The notes below the pieces were generated by a model, which searched no databases, was not told where the DNA came from, and saw only the letters and a list, made by a program, of their open reading frames with translations. Below, piece after piece: positions 1 to 13,765 of a stretch of 64,000 nt of DNA (positions within the stretch are counted from its first letter, which is position 1; every line of letters begins with the position of its first letter). Source of the stretch: Mycolicibacter virginiensis (GTDB lineage Bacteria > Actinomycetota > Actinomycetes > Mycobacteriales > Mycobacteriaceae); NCBI RefSeq assembly GCF_022374935.2, contig NZ_CP092430.2, positions 4,278,001 to 4,342,000 on the forward strand, in the 5' to 3' direction. The position numbers were made by a program, and so were the translations under genes.

Positions 1-32
1 AGGCGCTGTCGCATCGTCGCTTGTCAGACTAA

Positions 33-46
33 TGAAACGTGTTCTA
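33..46. promoter_or_regulatory. KstR operator upstream of fadA5
   Basis: The 14-mer TGAAACGTGTTCTA fits the published KstR consensus TnnAACnnGTTnnA exactly. It ends 10 bases before the fadA5 start codon. In M. tuberculosis the equivalent intergenic region separates fadA5 from cyp125, which would lie to the left of this window. KstR represses sterol side-chain and ring A/B genes until a steroid CoA thioester is present. Confidence 0.8.
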
Positions 47-47
47 G

Positions 48-1207
<1,160 letters not shown>

Positions 1208-1208
<1 letters not shown>

Positions 1209-1597
1209 TGGCTTCGGTTCCGGAGAACGACCGCATCGCGGCGGCCCAGGCCTACATCGACGCGCTGGTCAGTCACGACGCTTCGGCGGTCCGATTCAGC
1301 CCGGACTGCGTCCGGATCGAGGTCGGACTCAAGACCGGTTTCTCGGGAAATCATCTGCGCCGCAGCCTCAACCGCGGTCCGCAGTTCCGGTTGATCTCGG
1401 CGGCCACGTTGCCGAAGTACAGCATCGACGGCGACGATGTGCGGGCGGTCTACGACATCATCACCAAGCCGTCGCTGTTCGGGGTCCGGGTCTGCTCGCA
1501 TGTCGACGAGGTTTTCCGGATCCCCGCTGACAGCCCGGACGGCACCGCCGTGATCCACCACATCCGCGCGGGGATTCGTCCGTTCATCCACCGTTAG
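1208..1597 (+). CDS. Small NTF2/SnoaL-like protein (DUF8021-type), function unknown
   Basis: A 129-residue protein starting at a GTG that shares one base with the fadA5 stop codon, so it is very probably translated by coupling to fadA5. The N-terminus (AAAQAYIDALVSHDASAVRF) and the repeated beta-strand character that follows look like the SnoaL/NTF2 cone fold, in the DUF8021 group; I place it by general resemblance and not by a diagnostic motif. No signal peptide or membrane segment is seen. I do not recall a gene here in M. tuberculosis, where ddn follows fadA5 directly. Its position suggests a link with sterol metabolism, for example a small isomerase or binding protein, but no function can be read from the sequence. 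Confidence 0.6.
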
Positions 1598-2095
<498 letters not shown>

Positions 2096-2128
2096 CAGCG
2101 ATCTCGCGCAGGCTGCGCGCCAAACCAG

Positions 2129-2177
2129 CCGACGACGAGAGCCCCGCACACCCGGCGTGCGGGGCTCTCGTCGTCGG
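2129..2177. terminator. Perfect 21-bp hairpin between convergent ddn and PGRS gene
   Basis: Two 21-base arms (2129-2149 and 2157-2177) are exact reverse complements around a 7-base loop, acccggc. The hairpin lies 34 bases after the ddn stop and 6 bases after the stop of the PGRS gene on the other strand, so it can serve both. There is no U-tract, as is common in mycobacterial terminators. Confidence 0.8.
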
Positions 2178-2182
2178 AACGC

Positions 2183-5100
2183 CTAGGGCGTCTTGCCGTT
2201 CGTACCGGTCGCACCGTTGGTGCCGCCGGTTCCACCGGTGGCGCCGGCACCGCCGTTGATTGCACCGGCATTGGTGCCGATGGACCCCGGACCGGTCGGC
2301 AGGTTCGGGGTGACGACCGTGCCACCAGAGCCGCCGCTACCGCCGACACCGCTGGTCGTGCCGGTGCCACCATTGCCGCCGTTGCCGCCCTTGCCGCCCT
2401 GCACGTTGTTGACCGCGCCGGAGGTGCTGGTGGTCCCGTTGCTGATCGACGACGGAGGCGCTCCCTTACCGGTCCAGCCCCAGCGGATGTTGCTGCCGTC
2501 ACCGCCCTTGCCACCGGCACCGCCGTCACCGCCGGTACTGCCGGCCCCGACACCCGCGCCACCATTGCCACCGGTGCCGCCCGCACCGCCGTTGGAGCCG
2601 GCGGCGTACTGATCGCTGCCACCCCTACCGCCAGCACCACCGTCGCCGCCAACGAATCCGGTGCCACCGTTGCCACCGGCGCCACCGGCACCGGTGACGT
2701 TGGCCGGCGCGCCCGCGTTGGAGTTTCCGGCGGAGTCGACGTAGCCCAGCGGGCTGAGGTTGCCGCTGCTGCCACCGTTGCCGCCGGCACCACCGTCGCC
2801 GCCGTTGCCCGCGTGGCCAGCAGCTCCCAGCGTCGTACCGGCGCCAGCCGCGCCGCCGTTGCCGCCGACGCCACCGGCACCACCGGTTGCCCCGACGCCG
2901 ATGTTGTGACCCTGCAACGGGTAACCCTCGGCTCCGTGGGTGGTGTAGCCGCCGTTGCCGCCATCGTTGCCGGCGCCGCCCTTGCCGCCGTTGCCGCCGT
3001 TGGAGCCCATGCCGGTGGTACCGCCACCGGCCCCACCTGCGCCACCGTTACCGCCGGTGCCGCCGGCCCCGCCGACAGTTCCGTTGCTGGCAGCGGCGTT
3101 GTACTCCGTGGTCGCCTTCCCGTCGGTGCCCCGGGCGCCGTTGCCCGCGTCACCGCCGTTGCCGGCCACACCGCCGTTGCTGTCGGCGCCCGCCGTTCCG
3201 TTGGCCGCGCTACCGCCCGCCCCGCCGTTGCCGGCATTGCCGCCGGCCCCGCCGTTGCCGCCCTTGCCGCCCGCAGTCGTGGCGTTGGCTCCGGTACCGC
3301 CGTTGCCGCCGGAGCCGGCCTTACCGGCGTTGCCACCGGTGTCGGTCGCGCCCGCACCGGCCTTGCCGCCGTCACCGGCGTTGCCGCCGTTGCCGCCGGC
3401 AGAGCCGCTGGAGCCACCGGTAGTCGCGTTGTTGCCGGTACCACCGTTGCCGCCACTACCACCGGCACCGCCGTTACCGAGCGCACCGGCGCTGCCGCCC
3501 TTACCGCCGGCACCGCCGTTCTGGCCGATGCCGCTGGCCAGAGTGGTTCCGGTGCCGCCGTCGCCGCCCTTACCACCGTTGCCACCGGCTGTACCGGCCG
3601 CACCCGCCGCACCGTTGGCGGCCGACTGCCCGCCGCCGCTGTCGCCACCGGCGCCTGCGGTGCCCGCTGCACCCCGGTTGCCGCCGGCGCCGCCGGCGCC
3701 ACCGACGCCCGCGGTCGCTCCGGTGCCGCCACCGAGGCCCTTACCGCCGGCACCGCCGTTACCGGCGTTACCGCCGCTGCCGGCGTTTCCACCGACGCCA
3801 CCGGCACCGTGGTGGTTGGCCGTTCCGTTGCTGGCGGTGCCGCTCGCACCACCGGCGCCACCGGCGCCGCCATTGCCGCCCTTGCCGCCGCTCGTGCCGT
3901 CACCGCCGGTACCGCCGGCGGCACCGGCCACCGTGGCATCCGCGCCGGCCTTGCCGTCCGCGCCACTGCCACCGTTGCCGGCGTTGCCGCCCTGGCCGCC
4001 GACGCCGCCGCTGGCCGCCACCGCGCCGCGGTCACCACCGGCGCCACCGACGCCACCCTGGCCACCGTTGCCGCCGCTGGCCGAGCTGCCGTCCGCCTGG
4101 GTGAAGCCATTGCCACCCCGACCACCGGCACCACCGTCAGCACCCTGGCCATCGGCCGCTCGCGTGGAACCGTCGGCCTGCAGACCTCCGACGCCACCGC
4201 TGCCGCCCTTGCCACCGTTACCACCCGTGCCGCCGTTGGGGTTAGCCGAGCTGCTGGCATCGGTACCGGCGGCACCCTGACCGCCCTTGCCGCCGGCGCC
4301 ACCGACACCGGCGTTGCCGTTGGTCCCGCTGCTGGCCGATCCGGTGCCGGTTCCGGCCTTGCCGCCGATACCGGCGTTGCCGCCGTTACCGCCGTCATGG
4401 CCCGCTCCGCCGGCGCCGTTGTTCACACCCGAAACCCCGGCACTGCCTGCGGCACCGGTAGCACCCGCGCCACCGTTGCCGGCGTTGCCGCCCGCGCCGG
4501 CAGCACCCACGCTGCCCGTCGAGGAACCGGTACCACCGACACCGCCGTTACCGCCGACGCCACCGTTGCCACCGTTACCGCCGTTGCCGTCACCGGTGGC
4601 AAACGACCCGGCCGCACCGTCAATACCGTTGCCGCCCTTACCGCCGGCACCGCCGTTGCCACCGGCCCCGGTGGCAGCCCGGTCAACACCGTTGACCTCC
4701 AAGCCGCCCAGGCCACCGTTGCCGCCCTTGCCGCCGTTGCCACCGGCGACACCATTGACGTCAGCGGCGGTGCCGTCGGTACCATCGGTGCCCCGGGCGC
4801 CGTTGCCACCGTTACCACCGATACCGGCTGAACCGTCGGTGCCGTTGTCGGCGTGCTGGCCGCCACCGCTGTCGCCACCGGCTCCGCCCTTACCGGCGTT
4901 GCCACCGGCGCCGCCGTTCTGCCCGTCGCCGCCACCGGTGCTTCCGCTGGCACCGTCGGCGCCGTTGCCGCCGTTGCCGCCGTTGCCACCAAGCCCGCCG
5001 ACACCGTGGTCACCTGCCGTGTGTCCGGTACCTGCGACACCGCCGTTGCCGCCGGCGCCACCGTTACCGCCGTTGCCACCGTCGGCACCGGGCGTCGAGC

Positions 5101-8100
5101 CGTTGAGACCGTTGTAGCCGTTACCACCGGCGCCACCGTCACCACCGCTGCCGCCGTCGCCCTGGTTGAGCTGCGTTCCGTTGCCGGCGAAACCACCGGC
5201 ACCGCCGTTACCGCCGGCACCACCGTTACCGCCGGCTGTTCCGTCGATGTTGCCGGCCTTGCCGTTACCACCGATGTAGCCGCGGCCACCGTCGGCACCG
5301 TCGCCACCGATGCTGCCGTTGCCGGCCTGCCCGGCGGCACCAGTCGTGCCATCGCCGTTGTCGCCACCGGCACCTGCCGCGCCGGCGTTACCGCCGGCGC
5401 CACCGGCGCCACCGTTACCGCCGTCGAGGTGGCTCGCGGTCCCGTTAGCGCCCTTGCCGCCGTTACCGGCGCTACCGGCGTTGCCACCGTTCCCGCCGGT
5501 ACCGCCAGCGCCGTGCACGCCGTCAGTCGCACCGTTGAGGCCGATACCGGCGTTGCCGCCTGCCGCACCGGCGCCGCCGGCGCCGCCGTTTCCGGCGTTG
5601 CCGCCTTGGCCACCGTCACCGTTGTCGCCACCGGCGAAGGTGCCGGTAGCGCCCTTGGCGCCATCGCCGCCGTCACCACCGTTGCCACCGTTGCCGCCTA
5701 AGCCACCGCTGCCGGCGTGGTAACCGACTCCGCTGCCGGCACCGCCGTCGCCGCCCTTACCGCCGGCTCCACCGGCCTGGCCGTCGCCGCCGGCCTCACC
5801 GGGCTGGGTTCCGCTGCCGCCGTTGGCGCCGTTGGGGCCGTTCGGGCCCGGCAGGCCATCACCGCCGTACCCACCGTTGCCACCGTTGCCCTCACCCGTG
5901 GCGCTGCCACCCTGGCCGCCGTCCCCGCCGTGCTGGCCGCCGTCGCCGCCGTTGCCGGCGTTACCGCCGTCACCGGTCTGCGTGCCACCGGCACCACCGT
6001 CACCGCCGTTGCCGCCGTCACCGGTCTGGCCGTTACCGCCGTCGCCGGCGTTACCGCCGTCGCCGTTGGCGCCAGCGTCGCCGCCACCACCGCCGGCGCC
6101 GCCGTTGTGGTCGCCGTTGCCGCCATTGCCGCCGTTGCCGCCGTTGCCGGTGTCGGTGCCACCGGCACCACCGGTACCACCGGACCCACCGTTGGAGTTG
6201 TCGCCGTGGCCGTCGCCACCGTTACCGGCGTTGCCGCCGTTGCCGTGGCTGCCGGCGTCGCCACCGTTACCGCCATTGCCGCCGTCGCCGTTGGGGTTGG
6301 TGTAGCCGTTACCGCCGTCACCGCCATCTCCTGACGGCGAGCCTTCGGCGCCGTCGCCGCCGTCGCCGCCGGCAGTGCCAGTACCACCGGCACCACCGGT
6401 TCCGGCGCCACCACCGGACCCACCGGATCCGGCGTTGCCGGTGTCGCCACCCTTGCCGCCGTTGCCACCGTCGGGGTTGGTGGCGTCGCCATCGGCGCCC
6501 TTGCCGCCGTTGCCGGCCGAACCGGCGTTACCGCCGGCGCCGCCGTCGCCGCCATTGCCGTTGTTGCCGGCGTTGCCGTTGCTGGCACCGCCGCCGCTGC
6601 CGCCGGTACCGCCGGCGCCGCCGGTACCACCCGAGCCACCGTTGCTACCGATCCCGCCGTCGGCGCCGGGCGTGGTGGCGTCGTCACCGTCCGCTCCGGA
6701 ACCACCGTTACCGGCGCTGCCTCCGCTGCCGGCGTTACCACCGCCACCACCGTTGCCCACGACCGAACCACCGGCACCACCAGCGCCACCGTTGCCACCG
6801 GCACCACCGTTGGTGCCGTCGCCACCGGCCTGCGACGGGTCAGTGCTGTTGCTGCCGTCGGTGCCGTCAGAGCCCGAACCACCGTTGCCGCCCTGTCCAC
6901 CGTTGCCGTGGTCACCGGCGTTGCCACCGGCGCCACCGTTGCCACCGGCGGTGCCGGGAGCCGCGTTCGGGTCGGTCGAGGCGTCGTAGCCGTTACCGCC
7001 GGCGCCACCGTCACCACCGGCGCCCGATGTGCCGTCGGCGCCGTCGGTGCCGGCCGTGCCTCCGGTACCGCCGCTGCCCGCCGAACCGCCGGTCGCGCCC
7101 TGGCCGATGGCGCCGTTGTTGCCGCCGGCACCACCCGTGCCGCCGTCGGGGCTTTCGGCGTCGCCGTCGGCGCCCTTGCCGCCATTGCCACCGACGCCGG
7201 CGTTGCCGCCATTTCCGCCATTACCGCCGTCGCCGTTGGCGCCCGCGGAACCATTGGTGGCCGAGCCGCCGTTGCCGCCGGTGCCGGCCTTGCCGCCGGC
7301 TCCCGCGTCGCCACCGACGCCGCCGTTACCACCGTCCTGGCCGGGGTCGGTTGCGTCGGCACCGTTGGCGCCCGAGCCGCCGGAGCCACCGTTGCCACCG
7401 TTGCCGGCCAGGCCTCCAGCGCCGCCGTCACCGGTGACGGAGCCGCCCTTGCCGCCGGCACCACCGTTGCCGCCGGAGCCGCCGGCCGTACCGGCGCCAC
7501 CGCCGTTGCCGTTACCGTCACCGTCGGTGCCACTGCCGTTCGCACCGGCGCTGCCGTCGGTGCCGCTACCGCCGTTGCCGCCCAGACCGCCGTTGCCGTG
7601 GTCACCGGCGTCACCACCGGCACCACCGTTGCCACCAGAGGTCCCCGGTGCCGCGTTCGGGTCGGTGGAGGCGTCGTAGCCGTCGCCGCCGGTGCCGCCG
7701 TTGCCCTGGGAGCCGGAGGGAATGCCCCCGTCTTGGCCGTCCGAACCGTGGGTCAGGCCGCTGCCGCCAGTGCCACCGGCACCACCGGTGGCGGCGTTAC
7801 CGCCCTGGCCACCATTGCCACCGTCGGGGTTTTCCGCGGTGCCGTGCGCACCGGCGCCGCCGTCTCCGGCCTTGCCGGAATCGGCGCCATTGCCCGCGTT
7901 GCCGCCGGCACCCTCGGTGCCCGCCTTGCCGTGGGCGGAGCTACCGCCGGCACCGCCAGCCCCGCCGTCGCCACCGGAACCACCGGTGCCGGCGCTGCCA
8001 CCCGCACCGCCGGTGCCGTCTCCGCCGTTGTCGAACGTGCCGTCCGCACCGTTGGCGCCATTGCCACCGACACCACCGTCGGCGCCGCCACCACCGGCTC

Positions 8101-11100
8101 CACCGTTACCGCCGTCACCGGCGATCGATCCGCCGGCACCGCCGGCACCACCGGTGCCGCCTTTACCGCCCGACCCGCCGGCCTGACCGGCGTCGCCCGG
8201 GTTCTCACCGTTGTCTCCGGCACCACCGGCGGCACCGTTGCCGGCGTTGCCACCGTTACCGCCGTTGCCGTGGTCACCGGCGGCACCACCGGCACCGCCG
8301 TTGCCGCCGTTCGTGCCGGGTGCGGCGGTCGGGTCGGACGCGGCGTCGTAGCCGGCTCCACCGTTTCCTCCGTTACCGCCGCTGCCGGGGGTGTTGCCGG
8401 CCTGCCCGTTGTTGCCCGTGGTCGCACCGGATCCGCCGGTTCCGCCGCCGCCGCCGACACCGACGTTGCCGCCGTGGCCGCCCGCGCCGCCGTCGGGGTG
8501 GGCCGCTGTGCCGTCGATACCATCGCCGCCGTCGCCGGGAGCACCGCCGTTGCCGCCGTTGCCCGCATTGCCGCCGGCCCCGGTGGTGCCGCCACCGGCA
8601 CCGCCGTTGCCACCGGTTCCGCCGCCACCGCCGTTACCGCCCGCGGATCCGTCCGCGTGGTCGATGTAGCCGTTGCTGCCGTCGAAGCCGGCACCGCCCT
8701 TACCGCCATTACCGCCGAGGCCGCCGTTGCCATCGGTCGCGTGGCCGCCACCGACTTCTTGGCCGCCGGCGCCACCCGCACCACCGGTACCGCCGTTGCC
8801 GCCGGCGGTGCCGTCGACGTTGTCCCGGTCGCCGTTGGCGCCATCCATGCCGGCGCCACCCGCGCCACCGTTACCGCCGGTGCCGGCAGCACCGTTGCCG
8901 CCGTTGACACCCTGCTGACCGCCGCCGGAGTCACCGCCCTTACCGCCGGCCCCGGCGTTGCCGCCGTTACCACCGGCGCCACCGTCGTAGCCACCCACGT
9001 GCTCGGCGTCTCCGTTGGCACCGTTGGACCCGTCGGCACCGTTACCGCCGTTACCGCCGTTGCCGCCGGCACCGCCGACGCCGTGATCACCGGTGAGCGC
9101 GCCCGTGCCGCCGACACCACCGGAGCCACCGTCACCACCGGTACCGCCGGATTGGCCGTTGCCGCCCGGGTTGGTGCCGTTGGCACCGTTGAAGCCGCTA
9201 CCACCACGGCCACCGGCACCACCGGCGCCGCCGTTGCCGTCGGTCGCCTGTGTGGAGCCGTCAGCCTGCAGGCCGCCCTTGCCGCCGTTGCCGCCGGCAC
9301 CGCCGGCTGCGCCCGACGTGCCGTTGATGTTGCTTGCGGTGCCGTTGACGCCGTCCAGACCGGTGCCACCAGCACCCCCGTTACCGCCCTGACCTGCGAT
9401 ACCGGAACTTCCGCCGGCAGCGGTGTTTCCGCCGCCGCTGTCGCCGCCGGCACCACCCTTGCCGGCGTTGCCACCGGCACCGCCGTCCTGCCCGGCGTAG
9501 CCGGCCTGGTGCTGTGCGTCGCCGTTGGCACCGTTTGCGCCGTCCGCGCCGGCACCACCATTGCCGGCGTTGCCACCGACACCACCGGCGCCGTGGGCGC
9601 CGGTCTGGGTGCCGGTGCCGCCGACGCCGCCGGCCCCACCAGTACCACCGTTGCCACCGCGGGTGCCGTCAGCACCCGGCTCGTCACCGTTGGTGCCGTT
9701 GATGCCGTTGCCGCCGCGACCGCCCTGGCCACCGGCACCACCGTTGCCGGTCGTGGCGTGTGAGCCGTCGGTGTTCAGACCACCAGCGCCGCCGGTTCCG
9801 CCGGTTCCGCCGGCACCGCCGGCGGTGCCGTCGGGGTTTTGGGTGGTGCCGTTGGTGCCGTCGAGTCCGGTGCCGCCTGCCCCGCCGTTGCCGCCAACAC
9901 CGGCGGTGCCGTCGCTGCCGTGGGCGGCGGTGGTGCCGTTACCACTGTCGCCGCCGGTACCGCCGGTGCCGGCGTTGCCGCCCTTGCCGCCGTCTTGTCC
10001 GGCATATCCGCTGGTGTGGTTGGCATCGCCGTTGGCGCCGTTAGCACCATCAGCGCCGGCACCACCATTGCCCGCGTTGCCACCGACACCACCAACACCG
10101 TGGACACCAGTGCTCGAGCCGGTCCCGCCGACGCCACCAGCGCCACCGGCGCCACCATTGCCACCGCGGGTGCCATCAGCACCCGGGGTAGCCCCATTAG
10201 TGCCGTTAAAGCCACTACCACCACGGCCACCAGCACCACCAGCACCGCCAGCACCCTGCTCAGCGCTAGTCACACCATCGGCTTGCAGGCCACCTTGACC
10301 ACCGTTACCGCCCGCACCCCCGGCACCACCAGCAGTCCCATCAGGGTTTTGGGCGTTGCCGTTGAGACCATCGAGGCCGGTACCACCCAGGCCCCCGGCA
10401 CCGCCCTTCCCGGCGGCCCCATCGCTACCGTTGGCGGCGGTGGTGCCGCCACCACTGTCACCACCAGCACCACCGATACCGGCGTTGCCGCCGGCGCCAC
10501 CGTCTTGCCCGGCATACCCGGCCGTGTGCTCGGTGGTGCCGTTCGCGCCGTTGGCCCCGTTAGCGCCGTTGCCACCATTGCCGGCGTTACCACCGACCCC
10601 GCCAGCACCGTGAGCACCCTCGATCGTGCCGGTACCCCCGGCACCGCCGGCACCACCAGCACCGCCATTGCCACCACGGGTGCCCTCAGAGCCCGGGTCA
10701 TCACCGTTAGCGCCGTTGAGGCCGTTACCGCCGCGGCCACCGGCGCCACCGGCACCACCATTACCGGTCGCGGCTTGCGTGGTGCCGTCGGCCTCTAGGC
10801 CGCCCTGGCCGCCGTTTCCGCCGGCGCCACCGGCGGCGCCGGCCGTGCCATCAGGGTTCTCGACGGTGCCATTGACCCCATCAAGACCCGTACCACCGCG
10901 GCCACCGTGACCACCAATCCCGGCGACCCCATCAGCACCACTGGCCGAGGCGCTGCCACCACCACTGTCACCGCCGGCACCACCTTTGCCGGCGTTGCCA
11001 CCATGGCCGCCGTCTTGGCCGGCGAACCCGCCCGCATGCTCGGCATCACCATCGGCGCCGTCGCCACCATCAGCACCGTGACCACCATTACCACCATTGC

Positions 11101-13417
11101 CGCCCAGGCCACCGACACCGTGAGCACCGTCGATCGAGCCGTGCCCACCGGCACCGCCGTTGCCGCCGGTACCCCCATCACCCGCATGGGTGCCGTCCCC
11201 ACCCGGGACCGCACCGTTGACACCGTTGAACCCATTACCGCCGGCGCCACCATCACCACCAGCACCACCCACACCTTGGGCGGCCTGCGACCCATCCGCG
11301 AGCACACCCCCGACACCACCATCACCACCGGCACCACCGTGGCCACCCGCAGTGCCATTAATAGCCTCGGCGACACCATTAGTGCCCAAGAAACCGTTAC
11401 CACCGGCACCACCATTGCCGCCGGTACTGCCCGCACCATCGAGCCCGTCAGCACCCGTGCCGGTGCCGTCACCGTTGGTGCCGCCGATGCCGCCGGCACC
11501 GAAGTCCCCACCCTTGCCGCCGGCACCACCATCACCGGCATCCGGGTGCTCGGCGCTGCCGGCCGCACCCGCACCACCGGCACCCGCGGTCCCGGCGTTG
11601 CCACCATCACCAGCCGCCCCGCCCGCACCCGCGCTACCGGCGGTGCCATGCGCCGCAGTACCGGCCGCACCCCCGGCACCACCATTACCGCCGGCCCCAC
11701 CACTACCGGCGTCACCACCGGCACTACCCGTGCCATCACCGCCATTAGCGAACGAACCGGTGGCGCCATCAGCGCCGGAGCCCCCGCCTCCCCCGGCCGC
11801 GCCCTTACCCCCAGCACCACCGTTGCCGGCGTTACCGGCCACCGCACCACCGGAGCCGCCGGCACCACCATTGCCGCCATGGCCACCATTGCCACCGGAG
11901 ATCCCCGAGCCACCCGCCGTGCTGGCATCAGCACCAGCAAGACCGGTGAAGCCATTACCGCCCACACCACCAGTGGCGCCGTTGCCGTGCGCACCACCAT
12001 CACCACCGGCACCGGCATTACCCCCGGCGGCGCCATCACCATTAGCCAACACCCCGGTGCCGTTGCCGCCGTTACCGCCGACCCCACCATGGCCACTGAT
12101 CCCCGTCGGGACCAGACCATCAGCACCCGGACGCCCGGCGTTGCCCCACATCCAGGACATGAACTTCTCACCGGCAGCACCACCAGCACCGGCGATCGTG
12201 CCGACCTGCCCACCCGCGCCACCATCGCCACCATTACCGCCACCAAGGGCACCGTCACCACCAAGGCCACCAGCACCACCATCACCAGCTAAGCCCGCAT
12301 TACCGCCCACACCGCCATCACCGGCAGCACCGAAATGCCCACCCACACCCCCAACACCACCACGACCCCCGACGCCACCATCGCCACCCGCCCCACCGAC
12401 ACCACCATTGCCCCCCAGAGCATCGACACTGACCCCGCCGCCACCACCGGCGCCACCGGTGCCACCAGTGCCCCCGACACCACCAGCACCCCCGAGACCA
12501 CCAATACCCAGCACGAAGCCGGCCGCACCCCCGGCGCCACCATTGCCACCCAGGCCACCAGTGAGGCCCTCGGCGCCCGCAGTGCCATTAAGGGCACCCA
12601 GCACCCCATCAACCCCGGCCACACCGGTCGTGCCCGCCGCGCCCGCACCCCCAGCACCACCAGTGCCACCAAACCCGAACAGGCTGATCACATCACCGCC
12701 GGCACCACCATTACCGCCAGCAACCAACACATCCAGTGACGCCCCACCCGCACCGCCGGTGCCGCCATCACCGAACAACCAACCCCCCGCACCCCCAGCG
12801 CCACCATCGCCACCATCGGCACCCACACCACCAGTGCCGCCATTGCCGAACAAGCCCGCAGCACCACCGGCACCCCCCACCCCGCCAGCGATCCCAGCCA
12901 CCCCCGCAGCACCAGCACCACCATCACCAAACAAAAACCCGCCATCACCAAGGTTGCCGAACCACCCCGACGACCCCAACAACGAATCATTGGCCCCGGC
13001 GAAGCCATCAACACCGTTACCGATCAACTCCCGACCGAACAAGTCCACAAACGGCTGATTGATCAAGTCCAAAAACTGCTGGTTACCAGCAATAAAGTCC
13101 TGCGTCAGGTTGTACAACGGCAGATACAAGTCATCGTGATAGAACGACGCCACCGCCAGATCGAACTGCTCAAACGCGTCGAACAAGAAGTTGCCCGCAT
13201 CCGCCGCCCCCGGATCGGCCCACCCCGACCACAACACCGAACCCGGATCGGTCAACTCCGACCAAAACACCGGATCCAACAAATCAAAACCATCCGCCGA
13301 CGCCACCGGCACCGTCGGCCCCACCCCAACCCCCAAAAACGCCGCCACAACACTCGACGCACCCACCACACCCCGACCCGACGAACGAACAAATTTGCTA
13401 GACATCCGACGGCTCAT
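2183..13417 (-). CDS. Giant secreted PGRS-repeat protein lacking a PE domain
   Basis: A 3744-residue glycine/asparagine/alanine-rich protein. I chose ATG 13417 ([13 protein letters not shown]...) because an AGAGGG ribosome site sits 7 bases upstream. Residues 1-41 form a signal peptide: basic n-region, hydrophobic core ([17 protein letters not shown]), and an ASA cleavage site near residue 41. Residues 42-127 are a non-repeated, aromatic-rich domain, followed by GRELIGNG at 128-135, a close relative of the GRPLIGNG linker motif of PE_PGRS proteins. From about residue 150 to the end the chain is GGxGGx repeats with DxxxGxxG variants typical of PGRS. There is no PE domain (no N-terminal PE motif or YxxxD/E type VII signal). 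It includes two families of long tandem modules (about 170 and 225 residues). The C-terminus ([11 protein letters not shown]) carries no anchor. Likely a surface or secreted protein; export by Sec or Tat rather than ESX-5 is inference. Confidence 0.85.
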   Translation of the reverse strand: MSRRMSSKFVRSSGRGVVGASSVVAAFLGVGVGPTVPVASADGFDLLDPVFWSELTDPGSVLWSGWADPGAADAGNFLFDAFEQFDLAVASFYHDDLYLPLYNLTQDFIAGNQQFLDLINQPFVDLFGRELIGNGVDGFAGANDSLLGSSGWFGNLGDGGFLFGDGGAGAAGVAGIAGGVGGAGGAAGLFGNGGTGGVGADGGDGGAGGAGGWLFGDGGTGGAGGASLDVLVAGGNGGAGGDVISLFGFGGTGGAGGAGAAGTTGVAGVDGVLGALNGTAGAEGLTGGLGGNGGAGGAAGFVLGIGGLGGAGGVGGTGGTGGAGGGGGVSVDALGGNGGVGGAGGDGGVGGRGGVGGVGGHFGAAGDGGVGGNAGLAGDGGAGGLGGDGALGGGNGGDGGAGGQVGTIAGAGGAAGEKFMSWMWGNAGRPGADGLVPTGISGHGGVGGNGGNGTGVLANGDGAAGGNAGAGGDGGAHGNGATGGVGGNGFTGLAGADASTAGGSGISGGNGGHGGNGGAGGSGGAVAGNAGNGGAGGKGAAGGGGGSGADGATGSFANGGDGTGSAGGDAGSGGAGGNGGAGGAAGTAAHGTAGSAGAGGAAGDGGNAGTAGAGGAGAAGSAEHPDAGDGGAGGKGGDFGAGGIGGTNGDGTGTGADGLDGAGSTGGNGGAGGNGFLGTNGVAEAINGTAGGHGGAGGDGGVGGVLADGSQAAQGVGGAGGDGGAGGNGFNGVNGAVPGGDGTHAGDGGTGGNGGAGGHGSIDGAHGVGGLGGNGGNGGHGADGGDGADGDAEHAGGFAGQDGGHGGNAGKGGAGGDSGGGSASASGADGVAGIGGHGGRGGTGLDGVNGTVENPDGTAGAAGGAGGNGGQGGLEADGTTQAATGNGGAGGAGGRGGNGLNGANGDDPGSEGTRGGNGGAGGAGGAGGTGTIEGAHGAGGVGGNAGNGGNGANGANGANGTTEHTAGYAGQDGGAGGNAGIGGAGGDSGGGTTAANGSDGAAGKGGAGGLGGTGLDGLNGNAQNPDGTAGGAGGAGGNGGQGGLQADGVTSAEQGAGGAGGAGGRGGSGFNGTNGATPGADGTRGGNGGAGGAGGVGGTGSSTGVHGVGGVGGNAGNGGAGADGANGANGDANHTSGYAGQDGGKGGNAGTGGTGGDSGNGTTAAHGSDGTAGVGGNGGAGGTGLDGTNGTTQNPDGTAGGAGGTGGTGGAGGLNTDGSHATTGNGGAGGQGGRGGNGINGTNGDEPGADGTRGGNGGTGGAGGVGGTGTQTGAHGAGGVGGNAGNGGAGADGANGANGDAQHQAGYAGQDGGAGGNAGKGGAGGDSGGGNTAAGGSSGIAGQGGNGGAGGTGLDGVNGTASNINGTSGAAGGAGGNGGKGGLQADGSTQATDGNGGAGGAGGRGGSGFNGANGTNPGGNGQSGGTGGDGGSGGVGGTGALTGDHGVGGAGGNGGNGGNGADGSNGANGDAEHVGGYDGGAGGNGGNAGAGGKGGDSGGGQQGVNGGNGAAGTGGNGGAGGAGMDGANGDRDNVDGTAGGNGGTGGAGGAGGQEVGGGHATDGNGGLGGNGGKGGAGFDGSNGYIDHADGSAGGNGGGGGTGGNGGAGGGTTGAGGNAGNGGNGGAPGDGGDGIDGTAAHPDGGAGGHGGNVGVGGGGGTGGSGATTGNNGQAGNTPGSGGNGGNGGAGYDAASDPTAAPGTNGGNGGAGGAAGDHGNGGNGGNAGNGAAGGAGDNGENPGDAGQAGGSGGKGGTGGAGGAGGSIAGDGGNGGAGGGGADGGVGGNGANGADGTFDNGGDGTGGAGGSAGTGGSGGDGGAGGAGGSSAHGKAGTEGAGGNAGNGADSGKAGDGGAGAHGTAENPDGGNGGQGGNAATGGAGGTGGSGLTHGSDGQDGGIPSGSQGNGGTGGDGYDASTDPNAAPGTSGGNGGAGGDAGDHGNGGLGGNGGSGTDGSAGANGSGTDGDGNGNGGGAGTAGGSGGNGGAGGKGGSVTGDGGAGGLAGNGGNGGSGGSGANGADATDPGQDGGNGGVGGDAGAGGKAGTGGNGGSATNGSAGANGDGGNGGNGGNAGVGGNGGKGADGDAESPDGGTGGAGGNNGAIGQGATGGSAGSGGTGGTAGTDGADGTSGAGGDGGAGGNGYDASTDPNAAPGTAGGNGGAGGNAGDHGNGGQGGNGGSGSDGTDGSNSTDPSQAGGDGTNGGAGGNGGAGGAGGSVVGNGGGGGNAGSGGSAGNGGSGADGDDATTPGADGGIGSNGGSGGTGGAGGTGGSGGGASNGNAGNNGNGGDGGAGGNAGSAGNGGKGADGDATNPDGGNGGKGGDTGNAGSGGSGGGAGTGGAGGTGTAGGDGGDGAEGSPSGDGGDGGNGYTNPNGDGGNGGNGGDAGSHGNGGNAGNGGDGHGDNSNGGSGGTGGAGGTDTGNGGNGGNGGNGDHNGGAGGGGGDAGANGDGGNAGDGGNGQTGDGGNGGDGGAGGTQTGDGGNAGNGGDGGQHGGDGGQGGSATGEGNGGNGGYGGDGLPGPNGPNGANGGSGTQPGEAGGDGQAGGAGGKGGDGGAGSGVGYHAGSGGLGGNGGNGGDGGDGAKGATGTFAGGDNGDGGQGGNAGNGGAGGAGAAGGNAGIGLNGATDGVHGAGGTGGNGGNAGSAGNGGKGANGTASHLDGGNGGAGGAGGNAGAAGAGGDNGDGTTGAAGQAGNGSIGGDGADGGRGYIGGNGKAGNIDGTAGGNGGAGGNGGAGGFAGNGTQLNQGDGGSGGDGGAGGNGYNGLNGSTPGADGGNGGNGGAGGNGGVAGTGHTAGDHGVGGLGGNGGNGGNGADGASGSTGGGDGQNGGAGGNAGKGGAGGDSGGGQHADNGTDGSAGIGGNGGNGARGTDGTDGTAADVNGVAGGNGGKGGNGGLGGLEVNGVDRAATGAGGNGGAGGKGGNGIDGAAGSFATGDGNGGNGGNGGVGGNGGVGGTGSSTGSVGAAGAGGNAGNGGAGATGAAGSAGVSGVNNGAGGAGHDGGNGGNAGIGGKAGTGTGSASSGTNGNAGVGGAGGKGGQGAAGTDASSSANPNGGTGGNGGKGGSGGVGGLQADGSTRAADGQGADGGAGGRGGNGFTQADGSSASGGNGGQGGVGGAGGDRGAVAASGGVGGQGGNAGNGGSGADGKAGADATVAGAAGGTGGDGTSGGKGGNGGAGGAGGASGTASNGTANHHGAGGVGGNAGSGGNAGNGGAGGKGLGGGTGATAGVGGAGGAGGNRGAAGTAGAGGDSGGGQSAANGAAGAAGTAGGNGGKGGDGGTGTTLASGIGQNGGAGGKGGSAGALGNGGAGGSGGNGGTGNNATTGGSSGSAGGNGGNAGDGGKAGAGATDTGGNAGKAGSGGNGGTGANATTAGGKGGNGGAGGNAGNGGAGGSAANGTAGADSNGGVAGNGGDAGNGARGTDGKATTEYNAAASNGTVGGAGGTGGNGGAGGAGGGTTGMGSNGGNGGKGGAGNDGGNGGYTTHGAEGYPLQGHNIGVGATGGAGGVGGNGGAAGAGTTLGAAGHAGNGGDGGAGGNGGSSGNLSPLGYVDSAGNSNAGAPANVTGAGGAGGNGGTGFVGGDGGAGGRGGSDQYAAGSNGGAGGTGGNGGAGVGAGSTGGDGGAGGKGGDGSNIRWGWTGKGAPPSSISNGTTSTSGAVNNVQGGKGGNGGNGGTGTTSGVGGSGGSGGTVVTPNLPTGPGSIGTNAGAINGGAGATGGTGGTNGATGTNGKTP
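6310..8352 (-). repeat. Tandem 670-690 bp modules inside the PGRS gene
   Basis: The signature [17 protein letters not shown] followed by AGDHGNGG occurs at about 8312-8352, 7642-7682 and 6952-6992, with a degenerate version (TNPNGDGG...) near 6300. The spacing is about 670-690 bases, giving three full units of roughly 225 residues. The units are diverged at the nucleotide level, so they are old or under selection to vary. Confidence 0.65.
8850..11393 (-). repeat. Five tandem ~510 bp modules inside the PGRS gene
   Basis: Five consecutive copies of a roughly 170-residue unit. Each copy begins with LDGxNG(T)xxNxDGTAG or a variant, has GGLxADGxxxA, then FNGxNG, a [16 protein letters not shown] block, a [12 protein letters not shown] block and GGDSGGG near its end. 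The [12 protein letters not shown] marker recurs at about 11018, 10502, 10000, 9485 and 8977, a period close to 510 bases. Boundaries are approximate. Confidence 0.7.
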
Positions 13418-13461
13418 GGCGACCCTCTCATAATTTCCACTAAGCATTCGCGCAGGTTCGA

Positions 13462-13490
13462 ATTATGGCCGTCTGTTCACTTATCGCAAA
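13462..13490 (-). promoter_or_regulatory. Candidate promoter of the PGRS gene
   Basis: On the minus strand, TTTGCG (13485-13490) and CATAAT (13462-13467) are separated by 17 bases, as expected for a SigA-type promoter. Transcription would start near 13455 and leave a leader of about 40 bases before the ATG at 13417. The -35 match is weak. Confidence 0.3.
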
Positions 13491-13689
13491 CTCAGGCATT
13501 GCCTATGTGGCCGAAACCGCATCTTGATGGATCTCATAGCGGGTGCCGACACACTATAGGCGCAGGTCAAAGCGGCACAGGTGAGGCTTCCCGCGGCACG
13601 AGTGACGTTCGTCACAGTCGAAAAAGGTGAACGATTGGCACGAAATTAGGATTTACTTCATAGGGAACAGCACCCCATCCACGCCTTTT

Positions 13690-13716
13690 ACGCGTAGGCC
13701 TGATAGGCCTACGCGT
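13690..13716. repeat. 12-bp inverted repeat with 3-base loop
   Basis: ACGCGTAGGCCT and AGGCCTACGCGT are exact reverse complements around GAT. It is followed on the plus strand by a T-rich tract (ATTTTGTTTTGG) about 15 bases later. It could be an operator for one of the divergent genes or a terminator; neither can be decided from sequence. Confidence 0.5.
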
Positions 13717-13765
13717 GCAGTGAATTTGCTATTTTGTTTTGGTTTGCTGGCATCACGAATTCAGC

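Noticed and set aside
2193..12292. Very long open frames antisense to and out of frame with the PGRS gene, up to about 950 codons, rich in Ala/Thr/Val or Pro
   Set aside because: They arise because GGC/GCC-rich repeats leave few stop codons in any frame. They lack ribosome sites, domains and normal composition.
2183..13417. CRISPR-like appearance of short regular repeats
   Set aside because: The repeats are codon-phased GGxGGx units in one open frame, with no constant repeat/unique spacer pattern and no cas genes.
13550..13580. TTGACC and TATAGT on the minus strand as a PGRS promoter
   Set aside because: They are only 6 bases apart, far less than the 16-18 needed.
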